From Pseudomonas sp. UYIF39 (GTDB taxonomy: Bacteria; Pseudomonadota; Gammaproteobacteria; Pseudomonadales; Pseudomonadaceae): a DNA stretch of 64,000 bases. Where the stretch lies: the NCBI RefSeq assembly GCF_029963765.1, contig NZ_JALBYU010000024.1, positions 1 to 64,000 of the forward strand. The letters are read 5' to 3'. Made by a program: the position numbers and the translations under genes. The stretch's first letter is position 1. Each line of letters opens with the position of its first letter. The notes under the pieces were generated by a model. That model was not told where the DNA came from. It made no database searches and was given only the letters and a program-made list of their open reading frames with translations. This document shows, one piece after another, positions 9,553 through 18,214 of the stretch.

Positions 9553-12069
9553 TTAGCTCAGAGGCCATTGCTGGTGACAGGCGTGACGCACAGCAGCGGC
9601 GCTGCTCAACTTGAGCAGGTCCTGGCTGAGGCGTCGGCATTCGCTCGCGTCCAGGTGGCGGACGCGGTCCTTGATTTCACCGATCTGCACCGGGCTGACC
9701 GACAACTCGCTGACGCCCAGGCCAATCAGTACCGGCGTGGCCAGCGGATCGGAGGCGAGCGCGCCGCAGACACCGACCCAACGGTTATGCGCCGCAGCAC
9801 CCGCGCAAGTCTGGGCGATCAATCGCAGCAATGCCGGGTGCATGGCGTCGACCCGCGAAGCGAGGCCAGCGTGGTCGCGGTCCATGGCCAAGGTGTATTG
9901 CGACAAGTCGTTGGTGCCGATGGACAGGAAGTCCGCATGCTCTGCAAGCTGCTCGGCCAGCAGTGCGGCGGCGGGGACTTCGATCATCACGCCCAGCTCC
10001 GGGCGCTCACTTACACCAAGTTCAGTGCACAACGCGTCGAGACGCTGACGGATGTGCAGCAGCTCATCGACTTCGGTCACCATCGGCAACAGGATCCGGC
10101 AGCGCGAAAGCGGATTGACGTGGAGCAGCGCGCGCAATTGCTGATCGAGGATTTCCGGACGGACCTGAGCCAGGCGAATACCGCGCAGACCAAGCACGGG
10201 ATTGGCTTCAGCGGGCAGCGGCAGGTAGTCGAGTTGTTTGTCGCCGCCAACGTCGATGGTGCGGATGATCACCGACTTGTCGCCCATGGCATCGAGTACG
10301 GCTTGATAGGCAAGACGCTGTTCTTGTTCGTCCGGTGCAGTGTTGCGATCCACAAACAGAAACTCGGTACGCAGCAAGCCGACGCCGTCGGCGCCATTGG
10401 CCAGGGCATCAGCCGCTTCGGCGCTGGAAGCCACATTGGCGGCGACTTCAATGTGCAAACCGTCGAGCGTCAGCGCCGGGGTGTGTGCCTGAGCCTGTTG
10501 CTCGGCGCGGCGCTGTTGATGATCGAGTTGTGCCTGTTGCACTTCAGCCAAACGTTCGGCATTTGGCATCAGTTCGAGGCGACCGCCATCGGCATCCAGC
10601 ACAACCGCTTGGCCTTGCTGCTGATCCAGCAGCGTAGAACCCAGTGCAACCATGCACGGCAAGCCTTTGCCACGCGCGAGAATCGCCACGTGGGAAGTCG
10701 CGCCGCCTTCGGCCACGCACAACCCGGCGACACCTTGCTGACTGAGTTGCAGCAGATCGGACGGCGTCAGTTCATGGGCGGCGACGATGGCGCCGGCCGG
10801 CACGTCGTAGTGCCAGGTTTCGCCGAGCAGGGCGCGCAGCACGCGTTGTTTGAGGTCGCGCAGATCGTTGGCACGCTCGGCCAACAGCGGGCTGCCGAGA
10901 TGCTGGAGCACCTCGCACTGCACGTCGATTGATTGGCTCCAGGCGTGGGTTGCGGCCATGCCCTGATCGATGGAGGTGTTTGCTGCGTTCACCAGCGCCG
11001 GGTCTTCGAGCAGGGCGAGATGTGCGGCGAAGATCGCTTCTTCGTCGGTGTTTTTACGTTTCCTGGCTTGGGCCAGCGTGTGGTCGATTTCACTGCGCAC
11101 AACGGTCAGCGCGGTGTCGAGAACGTGCAGCTGTTGTTCGGGATCATGGTTGCCGGCGTCCACCGGCAGGCTGATTGCGGTCAAGCGGAACAACGGCCCG
11201 GCAACCAAACCGGGAGCAGCGCAGACGCCGTGCAGCACGCCCGCTTCGGCAGCTCGAGTGCGTCGGGCAATCGGTGTTGGCGCGGCGGCGTGGCTGTCTT
11301 CGGCCAGCGCTGTGGATAACGCGATCAGCAACGCTTGCAACGCGGCTTCGGCGTCCGGCCCCTGACAGCTGACCTGAACCTCGTCCTGCTCGCTGATGGC
11401 CAAGCCCATCAACCCGATCAAGCTGTCGCAGGTCGCCGATTTGCCAGCGAAGTGCAGCTGCGATTTGCTCTTGAAACCTTGCGCCGTCTGACGAATCAGC
11501 GCTGCCGGACGAGCATGCAAACCGCCACGATGGGCGATACGAATGTGGCCGTAAATCTCTTCCCCGGAAAGCTCCGCTTCAGCCTGCCTACCCGACGCGT
11601 GCCGACGAATGATGTGCAGCAATGGCTCGCCAACTTTGACCGACTTCAGCGTGATCGGTCGCGCCTGAAAGTCCTGGCTGTTGGTCAGGATCATCAGGCT
11701 GACCAGGCTTTTGCACTGTTGCGCGACCTTGTCCAGGTCGTAGCGCAACAGCGGCTGGCCGTTGCTGACCCGGGCGCCTTCCTTGACCAGCATCGAGAAG
11801 CCTTCGCCCTGCAACTCGACGGTGTCGAGGCCCAGGTGCAGCAGCAATTCGGCGCCGTTGTCGGCACGCAAGGTGACGGCGTGGCCGGTGCGCGCGACGT
11901 GTACCACGATGCCAGCGCACGGGGCATGGAGGGTGTCGTTCAGCGGATCGATGGCGATCCCGTCGCCCATGGCGCCGCTGGCGAACACCGGGTCCGGGAC
12001 TTTGGCGAGCGTGAGCACCGGGCCGCTGAGCGGGGCGCTGAGGGTCAGCTCTTTATTATTGTTGTGCAT
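9553..12069 (-). CDS. nagF: PTS EIIA-HPr-EI fusion phosphotransferase
   Basis: An 838-aa fusion that carries all the soluble PTS steps for NagE: it takes phosphate from PEP and passes it to the EIIB domain. The N-terminal glucose-type EIIA has active His78 in LLLHLGLDT. HPr follows with His185 in GLHARPA. Enzyme I fills the rest, with phospho-His460 in GGATSHVAILARGKG and the PEP-binding barrel including LGLRGIRL and SIGTNDLSQYTLAMDRD. The order matches the P. aeruginosa multiphosphoryl transfer protein beside nagE. A 41-bp-arm palindrome separates it from the upstream nagB-type gene, which may lower or uncouple its expression. Confidence 0.93.
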   Translation of the reverse strand: MHNNNKELTLSAPLSGPVLTLAKVPDPVFASGAMGDGIAIDPLNDTLHAPCAGIVVHVARTGHAVTLRADNGAELLLHLGLDTVELQGEGFSMLVKEGARVSNGQPLLRYDLDKVAQQCKSLVSLMILTNSQDFQARPITLKSVKVGEPLLHIIRRHASGRQAEAELSGEEIYGHIRIAHRGGLHARPAALIRQTAQGFKSKSQLHFAGKSATCDSLIGLMGLAISEQDEVQVSCQGPDAEAALQALLIALSTALAEDSHAAAPTPIARRTRAAEAGVLHGVCAAPGLVAGPLFRLTAISLPVDAGNHDPEQQLHVLDTALTVVRSEIDHTLAQARKRKNTDEEAIFAAHLALLEDPALVNAANTSIDQGMAATHAWSQSIDVQCEVLQHLGSPLLAERANDLRDLKQRVLRALLGETWHYDVPAGAIVAAHELTPSDLLQLSQQGVAGLCVAEGGATSHVAILARGKGLPCMVALGSTLLDQQQGQAVVLDADGGRLELMPNAERLAEVQQAQLDHQQRRAEQQAQAHTPALTLDGLHIEVAANVASSAEAADALANGADGVGLLRTEFLFVDRNTAPDEQEQRLAYQAVLDAMGDKSVIIRTIDVGGDKQLDYLPLPAEANPVLGLRGIRLAQVRPEILDQQLRALLHVNPLSRCRILLPMVTEVDELLHIRQRLDALCTELGVSERPELGVMIEVPAAALLAEQLAEHADFLSIGTNDLSQYTLAMDRDHAGLASRVDAMHPALLRLIAQTCAGAAAHNRWVGVCGALASDPLATPVLIGLGVSELSVSPVQIGEIKDRVRHLDASECRRLSQDLLKLSSAAAVRHACHQQWPLS

Positions 12070-12108
12070 GGCTCGGTCTCATCAGTAAAAACGGTTCGGA
12101 TCAACTCG

Positions 12109-12202
12109 CCCTGTAGCAGCTGTCGAGTGAAACGAGGCTGCGATCTTTTGATTCTGCGTTGAAAAGATCGCAGCCTCGTTTCACTCGACAGCTGCTACAG
12201 GG
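12109..12202. repeat. Perfect 41-bp-arm palindrome inside the nag operon
   Basis: Left arm 12109-12149 and right arm 12162-12202 are perfectly complementary around a 12-base loop. The outer end begins CCCTGTAGCAGCTGTCGAG and the inner end is GAGGCTGCGATCTTTT. It begins 8 bp after the stop of the upstream nagB-type gene. It shares its outer GTAGCAGCTG core with repeats at 49885 and 63294 and its inner GATCGCAGCCT core with those at 1649 and 15263. Confidence 0.95.
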
Positions 12203-12210
12203 TTCTCCAC

Positions 12211-13233
12211 TCAGTGCGTGCGGGTCACTTTGCTCAAGTGCCGCGGCTGGTCCGGGTCCATGCCTCGGGCGACGGCCAAACCGGCGGCCATGACGTAGAA
12301 ACTCTGGATCGCCAGAATCGGGTCGAGGGCCGGGTGTTCGGCGCGGCTCAGGGTGAGGTCGCGTTCGGCAATGTCATCCGGTGCGGCCAGCAAAACGCGG
12401 GCACCGCGCTGGCGCATGTCGGCGGCGAGGCTCAGCAAACCGGCCTGCTCGGCGCCGCGAGGGGCGAAGATCAGCAGTGGATAATTTTCGTCGATCAACG
12501 CCATTGGGCCGTGACGGACCTCGGCGCTGCTGAAGGCTTCGGCCTGGATCGCCGAGGTTTCCTTGAATTTCAACGCGGCTTCCTGGGCGATGGCGAAACC
12601 GGCGCCACGGCCGATCACCATCAGGCGCTGGCAATCACGCAGGGCGTCGATGGCCAGGCTCCAGTCCTGTTTCGCCGCCTGGCGCAAACCTTCCGGCAGT
12701 GCGAGGCCAGCCTCCAGCAATTCCCCGTCCTCTTTCCAGTGGGCGATCAGACGGGCGCTGGCGCTGAGGGTGGCGATAAAACTCTTGGTCGCCGCGACGC
12801 TGCTTTCGGTGCCGGCGCACAGCGGCAAGCTGAACTCACACGCGGCCTCCAGTGGCGAACTCTCGGCGTTGACCATCGAGATGCTCAGGGCGCCGCGCTT
12901 ACGCAGCAGACGCATGCTGTTGACCAGATCGGGACTTTGCCCGGACTGCGAAAAGGCGAACGCCACTTGGCCGCTGACCTTCAACGGCGCTTGCAGCATG
13001 GTCACCACCGACATCGGCAACGACGCCACCGGGAAGCCCAATTGCTGCATGGTCAGGTAGGCGAAGTAACTGGCGGCATGATCGGAGCTACCGCGAGCGA
13101 CGGTCATTGCCACTTGCGGCGGCTGACGGCGCAGGCGCCCGGCGATCTCGATCATCTGCGGGTCGAGTTGTTGCAGTTGGGCTTGCACGGCCTCGAACGA
13201 GGACAGCGCCTCTTCAAGCATTTTTGAAGTCAA
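12211..13233 (-). CDS. nagB: SIS-domain glucosamine-6-phosphate deaminase (NagB-II type)
   Basis: A 340-aa protein with two SIS sugar-isomerase domains, like the C-terminal half of GlmS but without the glutaminase domain. Visible motifs are ARGSSDHAASYFAYL, FSQSGQSPDLVNSMRLL, TESSVAATKSFIATL, GRGAGFAIAQEAALKFKET and AEVRHGPMALI. In this operon it most likely deaminates glucosamine-6-P from NagA to fructose-6-P. The start is a TTG at 13233 with GAAGGAG about 6 bases upstream, overlapping nagA by 20 bp. An ATG at 13221 has no well-spaced ribosome site. The assignment as deaminase rather than another isomerase rests on family and context. Confidence 0.85.
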   Translation of the reverse strand: MTSKMLEEALSSFEAVQAQLQQLDPQMIEIAGRLRRQPPQVAMTVARGSSDHAASYFAYLTMQQLGFPVASLPMSVVTMLQAPLKVSGQVAFAFSQSGQSPDLVNSMRLLRKRGALSISMVNAESSPLEAACEFSLPLCAGTESSVAATKSFIATLSASARLIAHWKEDGELLEAGLALPEGLRQAAKQDWSLAIDALRDCQRLMVIGRGAGFAIAQEAALKFKETSAIQAEAFSSAEVRHGPMALIDENYPLLIFAPRGAEQAGLLSLAADMRQRGARVLLAAPDDIAERDLTLSRAEHPALDPILAIQSFYVMAAGLAVARGMDPDQPRHLSKVTRTH

Positions 13234-14320
13234 TGTCTTCTCCTTCGACCATGACGGCGGTCAGTGTGAGTGAGCGATCGAGCCGCACGCAGTCGGCCCA
13301 GCTGCCGGGTTGCAGGCGCCCGCGTTCGTTGAGGCCGAGGTAGTCGGCGGGGAATTGCGAAAGACGTTGCGAGGCCTCGGCGATCGGCAAACCGATCCTC
13401 ACCAGATTGCGCAGGGCCTGATCCATGGTCAGCGTGCTGCCGGCCAGCGTGCCGTCGGGCAAGCGCACACCGCCCAGGCATTTGGTCACGGTGTGGCTGC
13501 CGAGCTTGTATTCACCGTCGGGCATGCCGGCCGCGGCGGTGGAGTCGGTGACGCAATACAGGCATGGGATCGAGCGCAAGGCCACGCGGATGGCGCCGGG
13601 GTGAACGTGCAGTAAGTCCGGAATCAGTTCGGCGTATTTGGCGTGAGCCAGCGCCGCGCCGACGATGCCCGGCTCGCGATGATGCAGCGGGCTCATGGCG
13701 TTGTAGAGGTGGGTGAAACTGCTGGCACCGGCTTCAAGCGCGGCCACGCCTTCCTCGTAACTGCCGAGCGTGTGGCCGATTTGCATGCGCACGCCGCGAG
13801 CGCTGAGGTCACGGATCAAGGCGTCGTGGCCGGCGATTTCCGGGGCGATGGTGATCACCCGGATCGGCGCCAGTGCCAGATATTCTTCGACTTCGGCCAT
13901 CAACGCGGTGTGGGCGAAATTCGGTTGGGCGCCGAGTTTGCCAGGGTTGATGTACGGGCCTTCGAGGTGCACGCCAAGGACTCGGGCGCTGCCTTTGGGG
14001 CGCTGTAAACAATATTCGCCGACGGCTTTGAGTACGCTGGAAATTTCTGCAGGCGGCGCGGTCATGGTGGTGGCCAGCAGCGAGGTCGTGCCGAAACGCA
14101 CGTGGGTTTTGGTGATGGTCTCGAAGGCTGGCGCACCTTCCATGATGTCCTTGCCGCCGCCGCCATGAACGTGCAGGTCGATGAAACCCGGCAGCAGGTA
14201 AGGCAGGTCGTTGTCGGCCGGATCGCACGGTTGGCCGTCGATCGACACGACCTTGCCGTGTTCGTGGATCAGCCGGCCGCGAACCCAGCCGCGGGCGGTG
14301 AGGATGTTGTCTTCGGACAT
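13214..14320 (-). CDS. nagA: N-acetylglucosamine-6-phosphate deacetylase
   Basis: NagA (368 aa) removes the acetyl group from GlcNAc-6-P, the product of NagE uptake. It is an amidohydrolase-type metal-dependent TIM barrel with the metal motif GFIDLHVHGGGGKD (about residues 45-58), GVHLEGPYINPGKLGAQ, QIGHTLGSYEE, FTHLYNAMSPLHHREPG and the late Asp in VTDSTAAAGMPDG. The ATG at 14320 lies 30 bp after nagR, and the 3' end overlaps the next gene by 20 bp, so translation is probably coupled. Length and motifs are normal. Confidence 0.95.
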   Translation of the reverse strand: MSEDNILTARGWVRGRLIHEHGKVVSIDGQPCDPADNDLPYLLPGFIDLHVHGGGGKDIMEGAPAFETITKTHVRFGTTSLLATTMTAPPAEISSVLKAVGEYCLQRPKGSARVLGVHLEGPYINPGKLGAQPNFAHTALMAEVEEYLALAPIRVITIAPEIAGHDALIRDLSARGVRMQIGHTLGSYEEGVAALEAGASSFTHLYNAMSPLHHREPGIVGAALAHAKYAELIPDLLHVHPGAIRVALRSIPCLYCVTDSTAAAGMPDGEYKLGSHTVTKCLGGVRLPDGTLAGSTLTMDQALRNLVRIGLPIAEASQRLSQFPADYLGLNERGRLQPGSWADCVRLDRSLTLTAVMVEGEDIDFKNA

Positions 14321-14350
14321 GATTGGTTCTCGGTTTTAGCGGCGAAGCGG

Positions 14351-15082
14351 TTATCGACGAAGCTCTGCAACAAAGTCGTAGTAGTCGTTGCGGCAATAGG
14401 TGTCGGTGACTTCGATCGGCGTGTTGTCTTCCAGGTAACCGACCCGGGTCATCAGCAGCATGGCGGTGCCGGGGGCGATGCCCACCAGGGCGGCGAATTC
14501 GTCCGAGGCGTTGATCGCCTGAATGTGCTGCAGGGCGCGGACGATCGGCTTGCCGATGCCGTCGAGGTATTCGTACAGGGAGTCGCCCACCGCTTGTGGC
14601 TTGGGAATGATCGAGGCGGGCAGGGTGCTCATCTCGATCGCCATCACCGTGTCGTCGGCTTTACGCAGACGCTTGAGCCGCGCGACCTTGTCGTTCGGCG
14701 AGAGGCCCAGGCGGATCAGTTCTTCGTGGGTTGGCGGAGTGATTTCACGCTCCAGCCATTGCGAGCCGGGGACGAAGCCCTTCAGGCGCAGCATCTCGCT
14801 GAAGCCCGAGAGGCGCGACAGCGGTTGTTCCAGGCGTGGGGTGATGAAGGTGCCGGAACCTTGGTTGCGGCGGATCAGGCCTTGCTCGAACAAAACTTCC
14901 AGCGCTTTGCGGGCGGTGACCCGGGAGATGCCCAGCAGCTCGCTGAGATTGCGTTCCGACGGCATCGCCTGTTCGGCTTTCCACTGGCCGGCATGGATCG
15001 CCGCTTCCAGATTGCGCGCCAGTTGCAGGTACAGCGGCGTGGGCTGGGTGTCGTCAGGGCGTAGGGCCTGGAGGTCATTCAT
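14351..15082 (-). CDS. nagR: GntR/HutC-family repressor of the nag operon
   Basis: A 243-aa regulator with an N-terminal winged helix (MPSERNLSELLGISRVTARK, about residues 40-59) and a C-terminal UTRA effector domain that would bind an amino-sugar phosphate. In this family GlcNAc-6-P or GlcN-6-P usually relieves repression. It is the first gene of the nag operon, so it probably controls itself. Copies of TGGTATT lie 58-76 and about 153 bp upstream of its start and are good operator candidates. Direct evidence for ligand and binding site is lacking here. Confidence 0.9.
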   Translation of the reverse strand: MNDLQALRPDDTQPTPLYLQLARNLEAAIHAGQWKAEQAMPSERNLSELLGISRVTARKALEVLFEQGLIRRNQGSGTFITPRLEQPLSRLSGFSEMLRLKGFVPGSQWLEREITPPTHEELIRLGLSPNDKVARLKRLRKADDTVMAIEMSTLPASIIPKPQAVGDSLYEYLDGIGKPIVRALQHIQAINASDEFAALVGIAPGTAMLLMTRVGYLEDNTPIEVTDTYCRNDYYDFVAELRR

Positions 15083-15139
15083 TTAGGTTCGGTCCGATGC
15101 GGATATAGGATTGTTGTCGCCCGGTGGTGGGATGAAACC

Positions 15140-15160
15140 TAATACCACTTAAATACCATG
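15140..15160 (-). promoter_or_regulatory. Candidate NagR operator, two half-sites
   Basis: Read on the minus strand this is TGGTATT-TAAG-TGGTATTA: two direct TGGTATT copies 11 bp apart, about one helical turn, 58-78 bp upstream of the nagR start. The outer 13 bp (TAATACCACTTAA on the plus strand) recur as an exact inverse copy at 15230-15242. The link to NagR is inferred from position and the HutC-family habit of binding GGT-containing sites. Confidence 0.55.
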
Positions 15161-15229
15161 TCAATGCCAGTGCTTTGCTATGGGCGCGAGAATGCCTGCC
15201 CAATTGGGTAGGCTGAGGGGCTGTAGGTT

Positions 15230-15242
15230 TTAAGTGGTATTA
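15230..15242 (+). promoter_or_regulatory. Distal candidate NagR half-site
   Basis: TTAAGTGGTATTA is the exact reverse complement of 15140-15152. It could be a second operator site allowing looping, but it sits 148 bp from the nagR start and may be secondary. Confidence 0.45.
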
Positions 15243-15262
15243 GAGATGGGGATTTTGAAGGC

Positions 15263-15342
15263 AAAGATCGCAGCCTGCGGCAGCTCCTACGGGTGAAATT
15301 GGTATCTACCCGGTAGGCGCTGCCGAAGGCTGCGATCTTTTT
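15263..15342. repeat. REP-type palindrome between nagR and the L,D-transpeptidase gene
   Basis: Imperfect inverted repeat: AAAGATCGCAGCCTGCGGCAG pairs with CTGCCGAAGGCTGCGATCTTT, and a T-rich stretch follows. Same family as 1649-1720. On the plus strand the T-tract makes it terminator-like, but both flanking genes are on the minus strand. Confidence 0.8.
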
Positions 15343-15376
15343 AATTTATTTTTTCGAGGGCGACCGAAGGTAGCCT

Positions 15377-15880
15377 TTACGGACGGATTTCGATCATCGT
15401 GCCGTCCGGCACCAAACCCCAAACCTCGCGCATGTCCATGTTGCGCATGGCAATGCAGCCGTCGGTCCAGTCCAGCGTGTGGAACAGGTCTTCGGGGTTT
15501 TCTTCAGTGTCCGGGGTGCCGTGGATCATGATCATGCCACCGGGTTCGACGCCTTCACGTCGGGAGCGCGCGGAGTCACTGATGTTCGGGTAGGAGATGT
15601 GCATCGCCAAATTGAAACGGTCACTGACCTTGCGCCAGTCCAGCCAGTAAAAACCTTCAGGCGTGCGTTTGTCGCCTTCCATGAGTTTCGGGCCGATGGG
15701 TCTTTTTCCCAATGAGATGCGATAGGTCTTGATCGGCTTGCCGTCATTGATCAATTGCATTTGGTGGGCGGACTTGAGCACGAGAACTTTTTCGATGACT
15801 TTGCCGTCCAGGGTTTCAGCGACGGAAGCCTGGGAGACAGCAACGAACGACAAGCAAAACACGGCAAGCAACCAGCGCAT
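15377..15880 (-). CDS. Periplasmic L,D-transpeptidase (YkuD domain)
   Basis: A 167-aa exported protein with an N-terminal signal peptide of about 20 residues. A YkuD-type catalytic domain follows: VLVLKSAHQMQLI, GDKRTPEGFYWLDW, MIHGTP and the Cys motif TDGCIAMRNMD. The usual His before Gly-Cys is Asp here, as in YafK-like members, so it may not act as a classical 3-3 crosslinker. YkuD proteins form or hydrolyse L,D bonds in peptidoglycan or attach lipoproteins. It stands alone between repeats. Confidence 0.82.
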   Translation of the reverse strand: MRWLLAVFCLSFVAVSQASVAETLDGKVIEKVLVLKSAHQMQLINDGKPIKTYRISLGKRPIGPKLMEGDKRTPEGFYWLDWRKVSDRFNLAMHISYPNISDSARSRREGVEPGGMIMIHGTPDTEENPEDLFHTLDWTDGCIAMRNMDMREVWGLVPDGTMIEIRP

Positions 15881-15944
15881 TGAAACGATATCCCTAAGAG
15901 GTGTCGCGACTATTTAGTTATAGGTGATTTTAGTACAAGGAGCT

Positions 15945-16496
15945 TTATGTGATGGCAGGCTGAGCAAGCGGCGGGATCGACTCGGACCGCACGGGGTAGA
16001 CCTCGGTCCGCCGGTCAGCGAAGAAGCATTCTAAGGTACGGCCCACCGTGCGGAAAGCCAGCTCGGACCAAGGGATGTCAGCTTCTTCGAAAAGCGCTAC
16101 TTCCAGGCTCTCGGGACCAGCGCAAAAGTCCAGGTCCACCAGCTCTGCGCGAAAGAACACATGCACCTGGCTGATGTGCGGCACGTCGATCAACGTATAG
16201 ATGCTCAGGTTGCGCACCCGCGCGCAGGCTTCTTCGGCCGTCTCGCGAATGGCCGCCTGTTCGATGGTTTCACCGTTTTCCATGAAGCCGGCAGGCAGGG
16301 TCCAATAACCGAGCCGAGGCTCGATGGCGCGGCGGCACAGCAAGACCTTGGAGCCCCAGGTCGCCACGCAACCGGCGACGATATTGGGGTTCTGATAGTG
16401 GATCGCCTGACAGCTGTCACAGACAAAACGCAGGCGCGAATCGCCCTCGGGAATGCGCTGGGTCACCGGGTTGCCGCACTGACTGCAAAATTTCAT
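15945..16496 (-). CDS. Nudix hydrolase with zinc ribbon
   Basis: A 183-aa protein with an N-terminal four-Cys zinc ribbon (CSQC...CDSC, residues 4-29) followed by a Nudix domain whose box reads GFMENGETIEQAAIRETAEE. The layout resembles the C-terminal half of NADH pyrophosphatase NudC. The residue after EE is Ala-Cys rather than the consensus Xaa-Gly, a small departure. The substrate is probably a nucleoside diphosphate derivative but cannot be named. It is divergent from the second Nudix gene at 16649. Confidence 0.82.
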   Translation of the reverse strand: MKFCSQCGNPVTQRIPEGDSRLRFVCDSCQAIHYQNPNIVAGCVATWGSKVLLCRRAIEPRLGYWTLPAGFMENGETIEQAAIRETAEEACARVRNLSIYTLIDVPHISQVHVFFRAELVDLDFCAGPESLEVALFEEADIPWSELAFRTVGRTLECFFADRRTEVYPVRSESIPPLAQPAIT

Positions 16497-16648
16497 GCTT
16501 GGGTTCCTGAATGCTGCGCCTATCTTGGCGTGCGGCGGTGTCTGTCGGCAAGTTGTCGTTTAGCGACATGCGGTGGTTATGGGCTTGGGCGGTCGGTTCG
16601 ATTGGTGCATGATGCGAGGTAGCGAATAAATCGAGATCGAGAAGTCTC

Positions 16649-17248
16649 ATGCTGGACGAGCTACTGCATCGAGTAAGCAACCACACCCCACGCACACTGG
16701 AAACCGACAAACGTTTCCCTGAAGCCGCGGTACTCGTGCCCATCACTCGCAGTGACGAACCGGAACTGGTTCTGACCCTGCGCGCCAGCGGGCTCTCGAC
16801 CCATGGCGGCGAAGTCGCCTTTCCCGGCGGGCGACGCGACCCTGAAGACCCTGACCTTGTTTTTACCGCCCTGCGCGAAGCCGAAGAAGAAATCGGCCTG
16901 CCGCCGGGGCTGGTCGAAGTGATCGGCCCGCTCAGCCCGCTGATTTCCCTGCACGGCATCAAGGTCACACCCTATGTCGGTGTGATTCCCGACTTTGTCG
17001 AGTACCGGGCCAACGATGCCGAGATTGCCGCAGTCTTCAGCGTACCGCTGGAGTTCTTCCGCAAGGATCCGCGCGAACACACCCATCGAATCGATTACCA
17101 GGGCCGCAGTTGGTACGTGCCGAGCTATCGCTATGGCGAGTACAAAATCTGGGGCCTGACGGCGATTATGATCGTCGAGTTGATCAACCTGCTCTATGAC
17201 GCCAAAATCAGCCTGCACCAGCCACCCAAGACGTTTATCAATACCTGA
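16649..17248 (+). CDS. CoA pyrophosphatase-like Nudix hydrolase
   Basis: A 199-aa Nudix protein of the NudL/CoA-diphosphatase type. It has LTLRASGLSTHGGEVAFPGG, then RRDPEDPDLVFTALREAEEEIGL holding the Nudix box, and the CoA-type context VTPYVGVIPDF. Family members cleave coenzyme A or its thioesters to 4'-phosphopantetheine and 3',5'-ADP. It begins a short rightward cluster with the gamma-carbonic anhydrase and DUF1289 genes, 68 bp upstream of the former. Confidence 0.82.
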   Translation: MLDELLHRVSNHTPRTLETDKRFPEAAVLVPITRSDEPELVLTLRASGLSTHGGEVAFPGGRRDPEDPDLVFTALREAEEEIGLPPGLVEVIGPLSPLISLHGIKVTPYVGVIPDFVEYRANDAEIAAVFSVPLEFFRKDPREHTHRIDYQGRSWYVPSYRYGEYKIWGLTAIMIVELINLLYDAKISLHQPPKTFINT

Positions 17249-17316
17249 AGCCATCGCCTGTATGGCGTGAACCCCGCTTTTTGCACGTGAGCCAGCCTGG
17301 CCTTGAGGACAATAAG

Positions 17317-17841
17317 ATGAAATATCGCCTGGGCGACGCCCGCGTCGAAACCCATCCGCAGAGCTGGGTCGCACCCAATGCCGTGCTGGTGGGTAAGGTC
17401 AAACTGGAAGAGGGCGCCAACGTCTGGTTCAACGCTGTGCTGCGTGGCGACAACGAACTGATCCTGATCGGCAAGAACAGCAACGTCCAGGACGGCACGG
17501 TGATGCACACCGACATGGGGTACCCGCTGACGATCGGCACCGGCGTGACCATCGGCCATAACGCCATGCTTCATGGCTGCACGGTGGGCGATTACAGCTT
17601 GATCGGCATTAACGCGGTGATCCTCAACGGCGCGAAAATTGGCAAGAACTGCATCATCGGCGCCAACTCACTGATTGGTGAGGGCAAGGAGATTCCAGAC
17701 GGTTCGCTGGTCATGGGCTCCCCCGGCAAAGTGGTGCGCGAGCTGACCGAGCCGCAGAAAAAAATGCTGGAGGCCAGCGCTGCTCACTATGTGCATAACT
17801 CGCAACGTTATGCCCGCGATCTGGTAGAGCAGGAAGAATGA
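17317..17841 (+). CDS. Gamma-class carbonic anhydrase family protein
   Basis: A 174-aa left-handed beta-helix protein with hexapeptide repeats. The three metal-binding His residues are visible around DGTVMHTD and GHNAMLHGCTVG. Members (YrdA/CaiE/PaaY-like) bind zinc or iron. Some hydrate CO2 and others act as thioesterases, so the activity is uncertain. ATG 17317 with TTGAGGAC upstream is preferred over the TTG at 17281. The stop overlaps the next start by 4 bp (ATGA). Confidence 0.85.
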   Translation: MKYRLGDARVETHPQSWVAPNAVLVGKVKLEEGANVWFNAVLRGDNELILIGKNSNVQDGTVMHTDMGYPLTIGTGVTIGHNAMLHGCTVGDYSLIGINAVILNGAKIGKNCIIGANSLIGEGKEIPDGSLVMGSPGKVVRELTEPQKKMLEASAAHYVHNSQRYARDLVEQEE

Positions 17842-18053
17842 GTACGCCCGAGCGCCCGGTTCGATCGCCTTGCGTGAGTATCTGCGCGCTGGACGAGGAC
17901 GATATTTGCACCGGGTGTCAGCGCACAGTGGAAGAGATCACGCGCTGGAGCCGGATGGACAACGAAGAGCGCCGCAAAGTGTTGGGGTTGTGCCATGAGC
18001 GGGCCAAATCGAGTGGCATTCTCTGGATGATCGAGCAGAAGCCAGGCATTTGA
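17838..18053 (+). CDS. DUF1289 cysteine-rich small protein
   Basis: A 71-aa protein with the DUF1289 signature: SPCVSICALDEDDICTGCQR supplies four Cys residues that could hold a metal, followed by TVEEITRWSRMD and a short helical tail. The function is unknown. It is translationally coupled to the gamma-carbonic anhydrase gene through a 4-bp overlap, a pairing I recall from other pseudomonads. Confidence 0.85.
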   Translation: MSTPERPVRSPCVSICALDEDDICTGCQRTVEEITRWSRMDNEERRKVLGLCHERAKSSGILWMIEQKPGI

Positions 18054-18214
18054 GTTGTGCCTTGAAAGTGCTGCGCACTGCCTGGCGCTTGCGCAAACAG
18101 GCCGTCGTCAGCTGAAGCCAAACCCGCAGGTTCATGTAAAATGCCGCGCTTTCTTCCCATGGGAAGCGCGCCAGGCGCTGCGACCCTCGATGATCCGCTT
18201 CTTGAGGACCTGAG

